Below the pieces are notes generated by a model. That model searched no databases. It was given only the letters and a program-made list of their open reading frames with translations, and had not been told where the DNA came from. This document shows, one piece after another, positions 16,538 through 25,688 of a stretch of 54,529 bases of DNA (the first letter of the stretch is position 1; each line of letters starts with the position of its first letter). The position numbers and the translations under genes are program-made. This DNA comes from Acidobacteriota bacterium (GTDB lineage: Bacteria; Acidobacteriota; Terriglobia; Bryobacterales; Bryobacteraceae), in NCBI GenBank assembly GCA_016870995.1, contig VFZU01000027.1, forward strand, positions 1 to 54,529, written 5' to 3'.

Positions 16538-17230
16538 CTAATTAGCCTTGTCGGCTCTTCCCTCGGGTAACTCCAGCATGTAGCCCACGCCGCGCACCGT
16601 GTGGATCAGTTTCTGCGTGTAACGGTCGTCGATCTTGCTTCGCAAGTGCCGGATGTAGACGTCCACGATGTTGGTCAACCCGTCGTAGTCCATGTCCCAC
16701 ACGTTTTCTACGATCATCGTGCGGCTCAATGGGCGGCCCTTATTCCGCATCAGATACTCAAGAATCGAGAATTCCTTCGGCGCCAGTTCGATGTTCTCTC
16801 CCGAATGCGTCACCTTCCGCCGGATGCAATCGAGCGTCAACTCGCCCACCACCAGTTTTTCTGGCGTCGGTTGCCCGCGCCGCAACAAGACCCTGACTCT
16901 CGCTAGCAATTCCACAAACGCGAATGGCTTCGTTAGATAATCGTCGGCGCCCAATTCGAGCCCCTTCACACGATCCTCAACCGCTCCCCGCGCACTCAGA
17001 ATCAACACCGGCGGATTCGTCTTGCGGTTCCTGATCTTCTCAAGCACCTTCATGCCGTCCATTTCCGGCAACATCAGGTCCAGAGTGATCAAGTCATAGT
17101 CGGTCGCGTGCACCAGGTCTAAAGCCGTTTGGCCATCCGGTGCAATATCTACTGAATACCCGGCGCTTTCAAGGCCGCGTCCGAGAAAGTCTGCAATTCT
17201 TTTCTCGTCTTCTACCACAAGGATGCGCAT
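16538..17230 (-). CDS. OmpR/PhoB-family response regulator
   Basis: DNA-binding response regulator of 230 residues. The receiver domain (residues 1-115) shows the acidic pocket VVEDE, phospho-acceptor Asp51 in LITLDLMLPEMDG, and the switch Lys in DYLTKPFAFVELLARV. The C-terminal winged helix (about 125-222) has the recognition region SRTMIVENVWDMDYDGLTNIVDVYIRHLRSKID and ends in a typical VRGVGYML. It is the first gene of an operon with the cognate kinase, STAS protein and redoxin. Closest in style to CusR-like regulators; targets are not evident from the window. Confidence 0.94.
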   Translation of the reverse strand: MRILVVEDEKRIADFLGRGLESAGYSVDIAPDGQTALDLVHATDYDLITLDLMLPEMDGMKVLEKIRNRKTNPPVLILSARGAVEDRVKGLELGADDYLTKPFAFVELLARVRVLLRRGQPTPEKLVVGELTLDCIRRKVTHSGENIELAPKEFSILEYLMRNKGRPLSRTMIVENVWDMDYDGLTNIVDVYIRHLRSKIDDRYTQKLIHTVRGVGYMLELPEGRADKAN

Positions 17231-17277
17231 GTCATTAACTTATTTCTCAACCATATCACCAGTCCATGCGCTGTTTT

Positions 17278-18141
17278 CTATACGTTTCGTAATGGGGCCT
17301 GTTCAAGCACCCAGCCATAAATCAAACTGCTCGCCAGCCATCCGACGCTCGCCACGCCCAAATAAACCAACTCACCTCTGCTTGCCGCAATTCCGCAGCT
17401 AAACATCCCGATCACCTGCAAGAATCCATAAGGAAAAAAATGTCCCATCGTAAATCGCCAGGCTCCTGAATCCAGAGGAGACAACACGCTGAAGTGGTGA
17501 CCAATCGCCAGTGCCGCGAGCATACCCGTCAAAGCCGCCAAAGGATTCAGGCCAACCGTCAACAACACGGCAAGCCCGATCAGCACTCCTCCCTTTCGCC
17601 ACAACACCCGGTAACCTCTCACCGGCGAAAGCTTCCACCGCAACCTTCCCCCCAATCCGTCCAAAGCAAAAAGATTCTGCGCCAACGTGGTCAAACACAA
17701 CACCACCAACAGTGAAAGTACTGGATACGCATCCTCGTTCGGATGGGCAGACAATAGCCGGTACAAGGTCCCCGCAACACCCAGCAGCGCGGCCAGCCAG
17801 AAATCCAAAGTTCGGGCCAGCTGTCTCAGCTCCAACATCGGCAATATCCGCCACAACCAGGGGCTCGATTGCGTCTCCGGCTTGGTGAATGGCCGCAGCA
17901 ACCTGGTTTGCCAAACTTCCAGCGGCCACAGCTTCATTCGTATCTCCGGGATGCGAGCGAGTGGTGCCGCCAGCGCAGGCAACATCATCACCAAGCCCAG
18001 CACCGTCCAAATGAAAACCATGCTCTCCGGCTGCATCGACAACAATAACGCGAAGAAAAAGAAGTTATTCCCCTGAATCGAATTCAGCGTCCGCACCTCA
18101 CGGTACGCCGTAACGAAGATCGCCCGTAAAAGCGCTGCCAC
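17278..18141 (-). CDS. ABC transporter membrane subunit (putative)
   Basis: Polytopic membrane protein of 287 residues with about six or seven hydrophobic helices. It starts at GTG 18141, directly after the stop of the ABC ATPase gene, so the pair is co-translated and this is most likely the permease half. I do not see a strong ABC-2 motif. Family resemblance is weak, so the role rests mainly on context. The substrate is unknown. The 47 bases downstream of the response regulator start and this gene's end leave little room for a terminator. Confidence 0.7.
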   Translation of the reverse strand: MAALLRAIFVTAYREVRTLNSIQGNNFFFFALLLSMQPESMVFIWTVLGLVMMLPALAAPLARIPEIRMKLWPLEVWQTRLLRPFTKPETQSSPWLWRILPMLELRQLARTLDFWLAALLGVAGTLYRLLSAHPNEDAYPVLSLLVVLCLTTLAQNLFALDGLGGRLRWKLSPVRGYRVLWRKGGVLIGLAVLLTVGLNPLAALTGMLAALAIGHHFSVLSPLDSGAWRFTMGHFFPYGFLQVIGMFSCGIAASRGELVYLGVASVGWLASSLIYGWVLEQAPLRNV

Positions 18142-18876
18142 CTAAAACCACTCCAGCGCGGGCAGCGCCCCTGCCTTCACCACGTCCAGATAATGCGCCC
18201 TCAATTCCCCTTCGGCCTTCGCCTCGCTACGCCAAACCACCTTGCCGCCATCCAGCAGCAATACTTCGTCCGCCAGCCTTTCCACGTGCATCAACATGTG
18301 CGAGCTCACGATCAACCCCGCTCCGCGTCGCTTCAGCTCATTCAGCAGCGCCAGCACCGTTTCGCAACTCGCCGGGTCCAGTCCCTCGAAAGGTTCATCC
18401 AGGATCAAGAGCTTCGGCGCATGCAACACCGCCAGCGCCAGCGCGGTCTTCTTTCTCATCCCGTAGGAGCAGGCGGCTGCAAACCGCCCACGCCCCTCTG
18501 CCAGACCCAACAACTCAAGCAACTCCTCAATGCGGACTTTTGCGTCTGCCCCATTCAACCCATACAACTCCGCGCCCAATCGCAAGTGTTCCTCGATGCT
18601 CAAGGCATCAAACAACCCCAGATGCTCCGGCATCACGCCAACTTCGCGCCGCCAGGCTCGCGACGCCGATTGCGGCCGTTGCCCTAGAACGCTCACCGCT
18701 CCCCCCGATTCCGACTCCAGTCCCGACAGCACCCTCAGGCACGTGGATTTCCCCGCACCATTTGGTCCTACCAGTACCGCGGCCCTCCCTGGAACTAATT
18801 CCAGTGAAAATCCCTCCAAAGCGACAAACGTCCCATAGGAGACGCTCAACATCCGGCAATCGACAATCACACTCAC
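18142..18876 (-). CDS. ABC transporter ATP-binding protein
   Basis: ATPase subunit of 244 residues. Walker A is GPNGAGKST at residues 37-45, Walker B is LLILDEPFEGLDP, and the H-loop His lies in LIVSSHMLMHVERLADE. The signature region reads CSYGMRKK, a variant of the LSGGQ motif common in ABC-2 type exporters. It is transcribed together with the membrane subunit that follows it. The upstream region is shared with the divergent bactofilin gene. Substrate cannot be inferred. Confidence 0.92.
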   Translation of the reverse strand: MSVIVDCRMLSVSYGTFVALEGFSLELVPGRAAVLVGPNGAGKSTCLRVLSGLESESGGAVSVLGQRPQSASRAWRREVGVMPEHLGLFDALSIEEHLRLGAELYGLNGADAKVRIEELLELLGLAEGRGRFAAACSYGMRKKTALALAVLHAPKLLILDEPFEGLDPASCETVLALLNELKRRGAGLIVSSHMLMHVERLADEVLLLDGGKVVWRSEAKAEGELRAHYLDVVKAGALPALEWF

Positions 18877-18990
18877 AATTCAGTCCTACGGGTGATTTTC
18901 GTACTTGGTTCCATTTTGATTTGCTTTGATACCCTTAAATTCGCTAGCCTTTTTACTGAAACGTAATCCTCTCACAGGAGTCCCCAAGCC
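18877..18990. promoter_or_regulatory. intergenic region between divergent ABC and bactofilin genes
   Basis: These 114 bases separate two divergent genes and must hold both promoters. An AT-richer stretch around 18910-18960 is the likely promoter core, but I cannot pick a convincing -35/-10 pair. An ACAGGAG ribosome site precedes the bactofilin ATG at 18991. Confidence 0.4.
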
Positions 18991-19542
18991 ATGTGGAATC
19001 GCCGCAAAGAAGAAGAGCCCACCGCCCGTCCGACGGGTGCCGCAGCCTCAACCGTAGGCGGCAACGAAGGAATGCCCATGCAAACCACGCCTTCCCGCTT
19101 TGACCATGATGCCCCGCCGGCACCCCGCACGGCAACCATCGGCAAAGGTGTCTCCATCACCGGCCAGATTTGGTCCAAAGAGGATTTGATTATCGATGGC
19201 GAGGTCGACGGAACTATTGAAGCTGCCGATCACAAAGTCACCATCGGCCCCAATGGCAAGGTGAAGGCCACCATCAAGTCCAAGGACATCGTCGTAATTG
19301 GCGCAGTTCAGGGCAACGTCGAAGCTGCCGAAAAGATCGACATCAAGAAGGATGCCCGCCTGTTTGGCGACATCAAGACCGCCCGCATCTCCATCGAAGA
19401 CGGCGCGATCTTCAAGGGCTCGATCGACATCATCCGCAACGAAACCCCCAAGCCGGCAGCCAAGCCGCAGCCCACGGCCGCCGCTCCTGCCACGCAGCAA
19501 ACCTTGGCAGCTTCCGCGGGGGGCTCCGACCCCAAACGCTAA
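18991..19542 (+). CDS. bactofilin (polymer-forming cytoskeletal protein)
   Basis: Bactofilin of 183 residues. The central DUF583 beta-helix (about residues 48-150) is built from regular hydrophobic/Gly steps such as GVSITGQIWSKEDLIIDGEV, HKVTIGPNGKVKATIKSKDI and IGAVQGNVEAAEKIDIKKDA. The N-terminal tail (about 45 residues, charged) and the Pro/Ala-rich C-terminal tail are disordered, as usual. Bactofilins self-assemble into nucleotide-free filaments that organise cell shape or wall enzymes at the membrane. It heads a plus-strand run with a methyltransferase and a LolC/E-like permease. Confidence 0.92.
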   Translation: MWNRRKEEEPTARPTGAAASTVGGNEGMPMQTTPSRFDHDAPPAPRTATIGKGVSITGQIWSKEDLIIDGEVDGTIEAADHKVTIGPNGKVKATIKSKDIVVIGAVQGNVEAAEKIDIKKDARLFGDIKTARISIEDGAIFKGSIDIIRNETPKPAAKPQPTAAAPATQQTLAASAGGSDPKR

Positions 19543-19554
19543 CAGCAGCTACAC

Positions 19555-19566
19555 TTAGTACTTAAG
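19555..19566. repeat. 12-base motif TTAGTACTTAAG, copy 1
   Basis: A near-palindromic 12-mer just 5 bases before the methyltransferase ATG. The same 12-mer recurs at 48817-48828 upstream of the TPR lipoprotein gene. In both copies it is followed within a base by TTC. It might be a promoter element or an operator; function is unknown. Confidence 0.35.
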
Positions 19567-19570
19567 TTCG

Positions 19571-20287
19571 ATGGCGAATCCGTTTAAGGCACTCCTCCGC
19601 GCCGTGCAGGGATCTGATGATTCCGCAACCAGTCTGCGCCCGGAGCGTCCTCAGGTCCCGCCTTCGATCGAGCAACCGCAAGCTCGGCCCCCTGTTGTGG
19701 CACCTCCACAGCTTCGCCCCAGTCCAGCCCTGCGCCAATTCGTTCGCTCGCTCGACACTACCCGCGACCTTCGCCTCCTCGACCTCGGCGGAGCCAACGC
19801 CGCCAACATCCAGTTCATGACCCAACTGGGCACCCGTCTCTATTCCGAAGACTTTTTCGCCACCCTCGAAGATTGCTTCGGCGATGGAGATTACTACGAG
19901 AACCAGCGCGATCCAGCCCGCGTCGACAGCTTCCTGATTCAAACATTCTCCGAGCAACGCGGCCCCTTCGATGGAGCTCTGGTGTGGGATTGCCTTCAGT
20001 TCCTCCGCCCGTCGCTCCTCGACAAGACCATCGATCACCTCCATCGCGTTCTCGAACCCGGCGCGCACATCATCGCCTATTTCTCCGCGGATGAGCGAGC
20101 TCAAACCATCCCGCAATACCAATTCAAGATCAACGACCAACAGTCGCTTTTCCTCGAACAACGGGGAGAGATGCCTCCGGGCCAGGCCTTCTCCAACCGC
20201 AACATCGAACGCCTATTTGAAGACTTTGCCGCTACCAAGTTCTTCCTCAGCCGCGACCAGATCCGCGAAGTCCTCGTGCGCCGCTAA
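19571..20287 (+). CDS. SAM-dependent methyltransferase-like protein
   Basis: Protein of 238 residues with a disordered Pro-rich N-terminus (to about residue 50) and a class I methyltransferase-like core. Motif I is RLLDLGGANAANIQFM, then a YSEDFF strand in the motif II position, and a FDGALVWDCLQFL strand with HRVLEPGAHIIAYF as motifs IV/V. The SAM-binding loop has GG rather than the usual GxGxG, so activity is not certain. It follows the bactofilin gene closely and precedes the permease gene by 2 bases. The substrate is unknown. Confidence 0.72.
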   Translation: MANPFKALLRAVQGSDDSATSLRPERPQVPPSIEQPQARPPVVAPPQLRPSPALRQFVRSLDTTRDLRLLDLGGANAANIQFMTQLGTRLYSEDFFATLEDCFGDGDYYENQRDPARVDSFLIQTFSEQRGPFDGALVWDCLQFLRPSLLDKTIDHLHRVLEPGAHIIAYFSADERAQTIPQYQFKINDQQSLFLEQRGEMPPGQAFSNRNIERLFEDFAATKFFLSRDQIREVLVRR

Positions 20288-20289
20288 CC

Positions 20290-21516
20290 GTGCCTCTCCC
20301 TTTCGAACTCTTTGTCGCCCAGCGATACCTCAAAGCCAAACGCCGTCAAGCTGCCGTTTCCATCATCACGGCAATTTCGATCATCGGCGTCGCTGCCGGC
20401 GTCATGGCGCTTGTCATCGCCATCGCGATTAACAATGGCTTCCGCTCCACGCTCCAAAAGAATCTCCTGGGGGCCACCGCCCACGTAACGGTCACCGAAA
20501 GAGTTCCCGGTGACGGTATTGCCAACTACAACCAGCTCGCGGAAACCATCGCCAAACTGCCTGGCACGGTCGAAGCCACTCCCGCCCTCTACGAGAAAGT
20601 CTTCGTCAACGCGGGCGGCACCAGCAACGGCGCGGTCATCAAAGGCCTCGACCTCAAAAGCGCCCGTCTCAAAACCGACCTCATTCCTTACGTCAAGCAG
20701 GGCAATCTCGATCAACTCCAGCAGCCGGACAACATCCTCATCGGCACCAAACTGGCGGCCTCCATGGGGCTTCGCATCGGCAACTACATTCAGGTCATCA
20801 ACCCATTAGGAGAACTCACCCCCTTCGGCCCTCGCCCCTCCTACCACCGCATGCGCATTGGCGGCATCGTCGAAACTGGCTTCTACGATGTCGACGCAAA
20901 TTTCACCTTCATGGAGTTATCCAGCCTCCAGCGCATGATGAGTCTCTCTGATGTCGTGAACGCCGTCGAGGTCAAAGTGGCTGACATCCAGGCTGCCCCC
21001 GCTTATGCAGAACTGGCGCAAGGCGCAATCGGCAACAAATACACCGTCACACACTGGATGGAGCAGAATCGCCAATTGCTCGGCGCCCTCCGTATGGAAC
21101 GCATCGTCAGCCTCATCACCATCGGCCTCATCCAACTCATCGCCGCTCTCAATATCTTCATCACCCTCGTCATGATGGTGATGGAGAAACAACGCGACAT
21201 TGCCATCCTTCTCTCGATCGGTACCCGCCGCGAGCAAATCCGCCGCATCTTCATTTATCAGGGCCTTCTCATCGGTGCCGTCGGCTCTGCCATCGGCCTG
21301 GTGCTTGGCTACGGCATCAGCTACTTCGCCAACAAATACCGCCTCATCGAACTCAGCGAAGAAATCTATTCCATCCCCTACGTTCCTTTCGAACCGAATC
21401 CCCTCGATGCCCTTTGGATCGTCGGCTTCGCCTTGTTGGTCTCCCTGCTCGCCACTCTTTATCCAGCCAATTCGGCCACCAGGATTGCCCCGGCCGAAGC
21501 GTTGCGATATGAATAA
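20290..21516 (+). CDS. LolC/LolE-type ABC transporter permease
   Basis: Membrane protein of 408 residues from GTG 20290. It has the LolCDE permease plan: an N-terminal helix (AAVSIITAISIIGVAAGVMA), a large periplasmic MacB-like domain (about residues 50-255), and three C-terminal helices of the FtsX domain (LITIGLIQLIAALNIFITLV, GLLIGAVGSAIGLVLGYGIS, DALWIVGFALLVSLLATLYP). LolC/E proteins extract lipoproteins from the inner membrane for transport to the outer membrane. No LolD ATPase gene follows, so its ATPase must lie elsewhere. The presence of LPS genes in the window fits an outer membrane role. Confidence 0.87.
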   Translation: MPLPFELFVAQRYLKAKRRQAAVSIITAISIIGVAAGVMALVIAIAINNGFRSTLQKNLLGATAHVTVTERVPGDGIANYNQLAETIAKLPGTVEATPALYEKVFVNAGGTSNGAVIKGLDLKSARLKTDLIPYVKQGNLDQLQQPDNILIGTKLAASMGLRIGNYIQVINPLGELTPFGPRPSYHRMRIGGIVETGFYDVDANFTFMELSSLQRMMSLSDVVNAVEVKVADIQAAPAYAELAQGAIGNKYTVTHWMEQNRQLLGALRMERIVSLITIGLIQLIAALNIFITLVMMVMEKQRDIAILLSIGTRREQIRRIFIYQGLLIGAVGSAIGLVLGYGISYFANKYRLIELSEEIYSIPYVPFEPNPLDALWIVGFALLVSLLATLYPANSATRIAPAEALRYE

Positions 21517-21519
21517 CTC

Positions 21520-21963
21520 GTGATCGCACTCATTGCTTTCCTCTTGCTTGCCGCCGCTCCTGAAGATCGCGGCCTGGGAGTCTGGAGATTCCTTCCTGCT
21601 GAGTCCACCTATGAATCGGGCCCGGCGCCAAAAGAGTCCAGGCGTCAATGGCTCGCTGATGGCGAATGGGTGCGCTTCATTCACGACGGGATCAGCGCTC
21701 AGGGCAAGCCGTTTCACACCGAGTTCAAAGCCAAATACGATGGCAACCCTCACCCTGTCATTGGCGGCAGCCTCTACGATGCCGTCTCCTTGAAGCTCCT
21801 CAATCCAAGTAAGCTCGAGCAGACCTTCACGATGAACGGCAAAATTACCGTCCGCGCCACCCGCACGATCTCACCCGATGGCAAGCGCATGACAATCATC
21901 GCCCTTGGCGACAAATTCAAGAACACTCTGATCTATGAAAGAGTGCCCACTTCCCAGAAGTAG
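21520..21963 (+). CDS. secreted hypothetical protein
   Basis: Protein of 147 residues from GTG 21520, 3 bases after the permease stop, with a short signal peptide (MIALIAFLLLAAAPED). The mature part, GVWRFLPAESTYESGPAPKE and then a run of beta strands (HTEFKAKYDGNPHPVIGGSL, FTMNGKITVRATRTISPDGK), looks like a small beta-barrel of lipocalin-like or DUF size. I do not recognise a named function. It ends 3 bases before the convergent rmuC gene. Confidence 0.72.
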   Translation: MIALIAFLLLAAAPEDRGLGVWRFLPAESTYESGPAPKESRRQWLADGEWVRFIHDGISAQGKPFHTEFKAKYDGNPHPVIGGSLYDAVSLKLLNPSKLEQTFTMNGKITVRATRTISPDGKRMTIIALGDKFKNTLIYERVPTSQK

Positions 21964-21966
21964 TAG

Positions 21967-23121
21967 CTAGATTTCCTCGAACGTATCTCTTGTCTCCCCG
22001 GCACCCAGTGCCTTCTCCTCCACGCCCTTCAGCCGCCGCTGGATCACCCGCGTCCGCTGCTCCGCATCATCAATCGTTTTCGCCGCCGAATCCAACTTCT
22101 CCCTCACTTTGCCCAGCACCGCGTGATACTTCAAAAACTCACCTTTCACTACGCCTAAGAGCTCCCAAACTTCGCTCGACCGCTTCTGGATCTCAAGCGT
22201 TCTGAACCCCATCTGCAAGCTATTCAAGAGTGCCAGCAGCGTCGACGGCCCAGCCAGCGTCACGCGCAATTCCCGCTGCACTTCGTCCACAAACAAAGTC
22301 CGCCTCATCATCTCCGCGTACAGGCCTTCCGTCGGCAAAAATAATATCCCGAAGTCCGTAGTCATCGGCGGCGCGATGTACTTGTCGCGAATCGATTTTG
22401 CAAACACCTTGACGCGCTTCTCAAGTTCATCGATGGCTTTCGCTACTCCCGCCGCATCGCCCACTTCAGAGGCCTCCACCAGCCTCTGGTAATCCTCCAT
22501 CGGAAACTTCGCATCAATTGGCAACCACACGGTCGTCTCGTGCCCAGGCAGCTTTACTGCAAACTCAACGCGCTCCGTGGTTCCCGTTACCGCGACGTTC
22601 TTGCCATACTGATCCGGCGTCAGTACTTGATCGAGCAACGCCCCCAATTGCACCTCGCCCCAAGTCCCGCGTGTCTTCACATTCCCCAAGACCTTCTTCA
22701 AATCCCCTACGCCCACCGCCAGCGTCTGCATCTCGCCCAGCCCTTGGTGCACCTGCTCGAGCCTCTCGCTCACCTGCTTGAAGCTCTCGCTCAGTCGCTT
22801 CTCGAGCGTCGTTTGCAGCTTCTCGTCCACTGTGGCCCGCATCAGCTCAAGCTTCCCGTCAAGCTCCTTGCGCATGCCAGTTGTCATCTCGCTGGCTTCA
22901 CGGCGAAACTGCGAAAACTCATCCACCAAATCGCCGCTTCTCCGCTGTACCTGCTCCATCTTCGAGTCAAGATCTGACCGCATGCCAGCCGCGATTTCAT
23001 TCACCTCGCGCCGGAACCGGGAGAACTCTTCCAGCACCTCGCCAGAACCGCTCTTCCGGCTCACCAGCACCACCAGAATCCCGACCTGCAGCAGAATAAC
23101 GACAACCAGCAGTTCAGTCAT
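21967..23121 (-). CDS. rmuC: DNA recombination protein RmuC
   Basis: RmuC family protein of 384 residues. It has an N-terminal membrane helix (LLVVVILLQVGILVVLVS), a long coiled-coil region (about residues 30-130), and the conserved RmuC core containing KTRGTWGEVQLGALLDQVL, VWLPIDAKFPMEDYQRL, KYIAPPMTTDFGILFLPTEG and the LAGPSTLLALLNSLQMGFR stretch. RmuC limits inversions at short inverted repeats and has a nuclease-like fold. It is likely cotranscribed with the exported hypothetical gene just upstream. Confidence 0.93.
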   Translation of the reverse strand: MTELLVVVILLQVGILVVLVSRKSGSGEVLEEFSRFRREVNEIAAGMRSDLDSKMEQVQRRSGDLVDEFSQFRREASEMTTGMRKELDGKLELMRATVDEKLQTTLEKRLSESFKQVSERLEQVHQGLGEMQTLAVGVGDLKKVLGNVKTRGTWGEVQLGALLDQVLTPDQYGKNVAVTGTTERVEFAVKLPGHETTVWLPIDAKFPMEDYQRLVEASEVGDAAGVAKAIDELEKRVKVFAKSIRDKYIAPPMTTDFGILFLPTEGLYAEMMRRTLFVDEVQRELRVTLAGPSTLLALLNSLQMGFRTLEIQKRSSEVWELLGVVKGEFLKYHAVLGKVREKLDSAAKTIDDAEQRTRVIQRRLKGVEEKALGAGETRDTFEEI

Positions 23122-23124
23122 TGT

Positions 23125-23727
23125 TTAGTACCGCGTTAGCTTGGTTGATTTTCCTGACCGCACACTGGGAATCGTCAGCGCGCCGCCGCCCAAAGTAAAA
23201 GGCCCTTCCGCCGCCTTTCCGTCGGGCAGCAATAGCGTCATGCGGCCCTTATCAATTTGATACTTGGCCTGCTGTGTTTGAAACGGCAGCAGAAAAAGCG
23301 ACTTGCCTCCTGCGGAAAAGAAGATCCGCATTTCGAGCTTCTGTCCGTCCATTTCTCGCAGCCCCACCCATTCCCCAATCACTGTGGGCTTGCCGGGTGG
23401 TTGCTTGCCGACACGCGACAAATTCATGGACACTTCCTTGCCCTGAAACAGGATCAGCCTTCCCGGGGTAGCCAGATTGATGGTTTGCCGGTTTGGCGGT
23501 CCTCCCTCCATCAGTGGCGGCAACACCATCTCATTGCCCTCGATCTTGTACGTCCCGGTTACAATCGCACCTGGCCTCACCAGCACCACTCCGCCAGTCT
23601 TAAACTCATACATCGCTCCAATGCCGCCCTTGGTCACAGCAACGGTCCGCCATCGTCCAAGCAACGCATCAGGCACATTTTGCGCCAGCATCAGTCCAGC
23701 GCCGCAGATCAACACAAACAATCTCAT
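23125..23727 (-). CDS. secreted hypothetical protein
   Basis: Protein of 200 residues with a signal peptide (MRLFVLICGAGLMLAQ) followed by NVPDALLGRWRTVAVTKGG. The mature protein is a series of beta strands with a repeated motif of type G(R/E)W, as in small lipocalin-like or DUF domains that measure cell envelope stress. I do not recognise a family with certainty. It lies 3 bases upstream of rmuC on the same strand. A 41-base gap separates it from the divergent asparagine synthase gene. Confidence 0.72.
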   Translation of the reverse strand: MRLFVLICGAGLMLAQNVPDALLGRWRTVAVTKGGIGAMYEFKTGGVVLVRPGAIVTGTYKIEGNEMVLPPLMEGGPPNRQTINLATPGRLILFQGKEVSMNLSRVGKQPPGKPTVIGEWVGLREMDGQKLEMRIFFSAGGKSLFLLPFQTQQAKYQIDKGRMTLLLPDGKAAEGPFTLGGGALTIPSVRSGKSTKLTRY

Positions 23728-23768
23728 CAGTCTTATCGTAACCGCCCCAATGCTGCGAAACTAAGAAA

Positions 23769-25688
23769 ATGTGCGGCATCGCTGGCTTTACGCATCTTGG
23801 TTCCCCGGCGGAGCCAGGCCGCATCGCGCACATCACTCAAACTATTACCCACCGAGGCCCAGATCAACAGGGCCACTTTGAAGACTCCACCGTCTCCCTG
23901 GGTGCCGTCCGCCTCAAGATTATCGATCTTGGCTCAGGCGACCAACCCATTCGCTCCGAAGATGGAAATTCCGTGATTGTCTTCAACGGCGAGGTCTACA
24001 ACTTCAACGAACTCCGCGCTGAACTCGAATCCCTCGGTCACCGCTTCCGCACGCATTGCGACACCGAGGTAGTCCTTGAAGCCTACCGCGCCTGGGGCTT
24101 CTCCAGCTTCAAGCGCCTCCGTGGCATGTTTGCCTTCGCAATCTGGGATCAACGCAAACGCGAGCTCTTTGTCGTTCGCGATCGCCTCGGCATCAAGCCC
24201 CTTTACTTCTATCAGCACAACGAAGATCTCATCTTCGGCTCAGAGCTCAAGGTCCTGCTCGATCACCCCGCGGTTCCTCGCCAACTTGATCTCGAAGGGC
24301 TCACCTACTACCTCTCCCTCAACTACGTCCCACAGCCTTACACTCTCGCCGCCGGTATCAACAAAGTTCGGCCCGGCTGCTTCCTTAAGTGGCGCGAAGG
24401 TCAACTCACCCAGGAACCCTATTGGACCCTCGCCTTCAACCCCGAGCCCAATATGACCCTTGCGGCTGCCACCGCCGAGCTCGACCATCTAATGCAGCTC
24501 TCCACCAAAGAGCACCTCATCGCTGACGTTCCCCTTGGTATTTGGGCCTCTGGCGGAGTCGATTCGACGACCGTTCTCCACTACGCCACCCAACAGGCCG
24601 GTCGGCGCCTGAAAACATTTTCCGTCTCTTTTGTCGGCCGCAATTTCGACGAATCCCCATGGTTCCGCGAAGTCGCCAAAGTCTACGATACCGACCATCA
24701 CGAATTCGATGTAAACCCCACCTCAGGCCTCATTGACGCGATCGAGCAACTCGCTTTCTACTCAGACGAACCCAGCGCCGACGCCGGTGCCCTCCCCGTC
24801 TGGTTCCTCTCCAAAATGTCTCGCCAGCATGTCACGGTTGCTCTGTCCGGCGAAGGCGCGGACGAACTCTTTGCTGGCTATCAGACTTATCTCGCCGATC
24901 AATACGCCACCCAGGCCCGTCGCGTGCCGCGCTGGCTCCGCAAATCAGGCCTCGGTCTTCTCAACCTCTGGCCCGCCTCTGACGACAAGATCAGCCTTGA
25001 GTACAAAACGAAGCGCTTTCTCGCCGGCTCGCTTGAGTCTGTTGAGGAAGCCCACCTCTACTGGAACGGCACTAACTCTCTGACGGCCAAACGCCAGCTT
25101 GCCCCCGGCCTCAATCACCGCCCGGCCTCTGATCTTTACCGCCGCCTGCCCACCGAGTCCGCCACCGTAGGCGAACTCAACCGCCACCTCTGGCTCGATC
25201 AGTCCTACTATCTCCCCGACGACATTCTCTACAAGTGCGACCGCATGTCCATGGCTCACTCCCTCGAAGTGCGCCCGCCATTCCTCGATCACCGCATCGT
25301 CGAATTCGCTGCCCGCGTCCCACAGCATCTCAAGCTCCACGACGGCACTCTCAAGTTCATCCTGCGTGAACTGGTCCGCGGAAAAATCCCGCCGAGTGTC
25401 CTTTCCCGTCCCAAGCAGGGCTTCGACATCCCTACCCACCACTGGTTCCGCACAGTCCTCAAGCCTCTCCTGCTCGACACCGTAACAGAGAGGGCCGTTC
25501 GTGAATCCCAAATTTTCTCCTGGCCGGCCATCGAAAAGATGATCAACCAGCACATGTCGCGCCGCATCAACGCCGGTTACCCGCTCTGGGGCCTGCTCAC
25601 ACTCTTTCTTTGGATGAAACGATGGAATATCAAAACTCAGGCGGCGGCTACGGATTCCGTTCCTCGTCAGACCGCAACTATCAGCTAA
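23769..25688 (+). CDS. asnB: asparagine synthase (glutamine-hydrolysing)
   Basis: Amidotransferase of 639 residues. The N-terminal Ntn glutaminase starts MCGIAGF with nucleophile Cys2, and shows HRGPDQQGHF and RDRLGIKPLYFY. The C-terminal synthetase domain has the pyrophosphate loop WASGGVDSTTVLHYA at about residues 259-273, and ALSGEGADELFAGY. It makes asparagine from aspartate, Gln and ATP, or, in polysaccharide loci, amidates sugar acids or O-antigen parts. Next to a GT39 glycosyltransferase the second role is possible. It overlaps that gene by 67 bases. Confidence 0.94.
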   Translation: MCGIAGFTHLGSPAEPGRIAHITQTITHRGPDQQGHFEDSTVSLGAVRLKIIDLGSGDQPIRSEDGNSVIVFNGEVYNFNELRAELESLGHRFRTHCDTEVVLEAYRAWGFSSFKRLRGMFAFAIWDQRKRELFVVRDRLGIKPLYFYQHNEDLIFGSELKVLLDHPAVPRQLDLEGLTYYLSLNYVPQPYTLAAGINKVRPGCFLKWREGQLTQEPYWTLAFNPEPNMTLAAATAELDHLMQLSTKEHLIADVPLGIWASGGVDSTTVLHYATQQAGRRLKTFSVSFVGRNFDESPWFREVAKVYDTDHHEFDVNPTSGLIDAIEQLAFYSDEPSADAGALPVWFLSKMSRQHVTVALSGEGADELFAGYQTYLADQYATQARRVPRWLRKSGLGLLNLWPASDDKISLEYKTKRFLAGSLESVEEAHLYWNGTNSLTAKRQLAPGLNHRPASDLYRRLPTESATVGELNRHLWLDQSYYLPDDILYKCDRMSMAHSLEVRPPFLDHRIVEFAARVPQHLKLHDGTLKFILRELVRGKIPPSVLSRPKQGFDIPTHHWFRTVLKPLLLDTVTERAVRESQIFSWPAIEKMINQHMSRRINAGYPLWGLLTLFLWMKRWNIKTQAAATDSVPRQTATIS

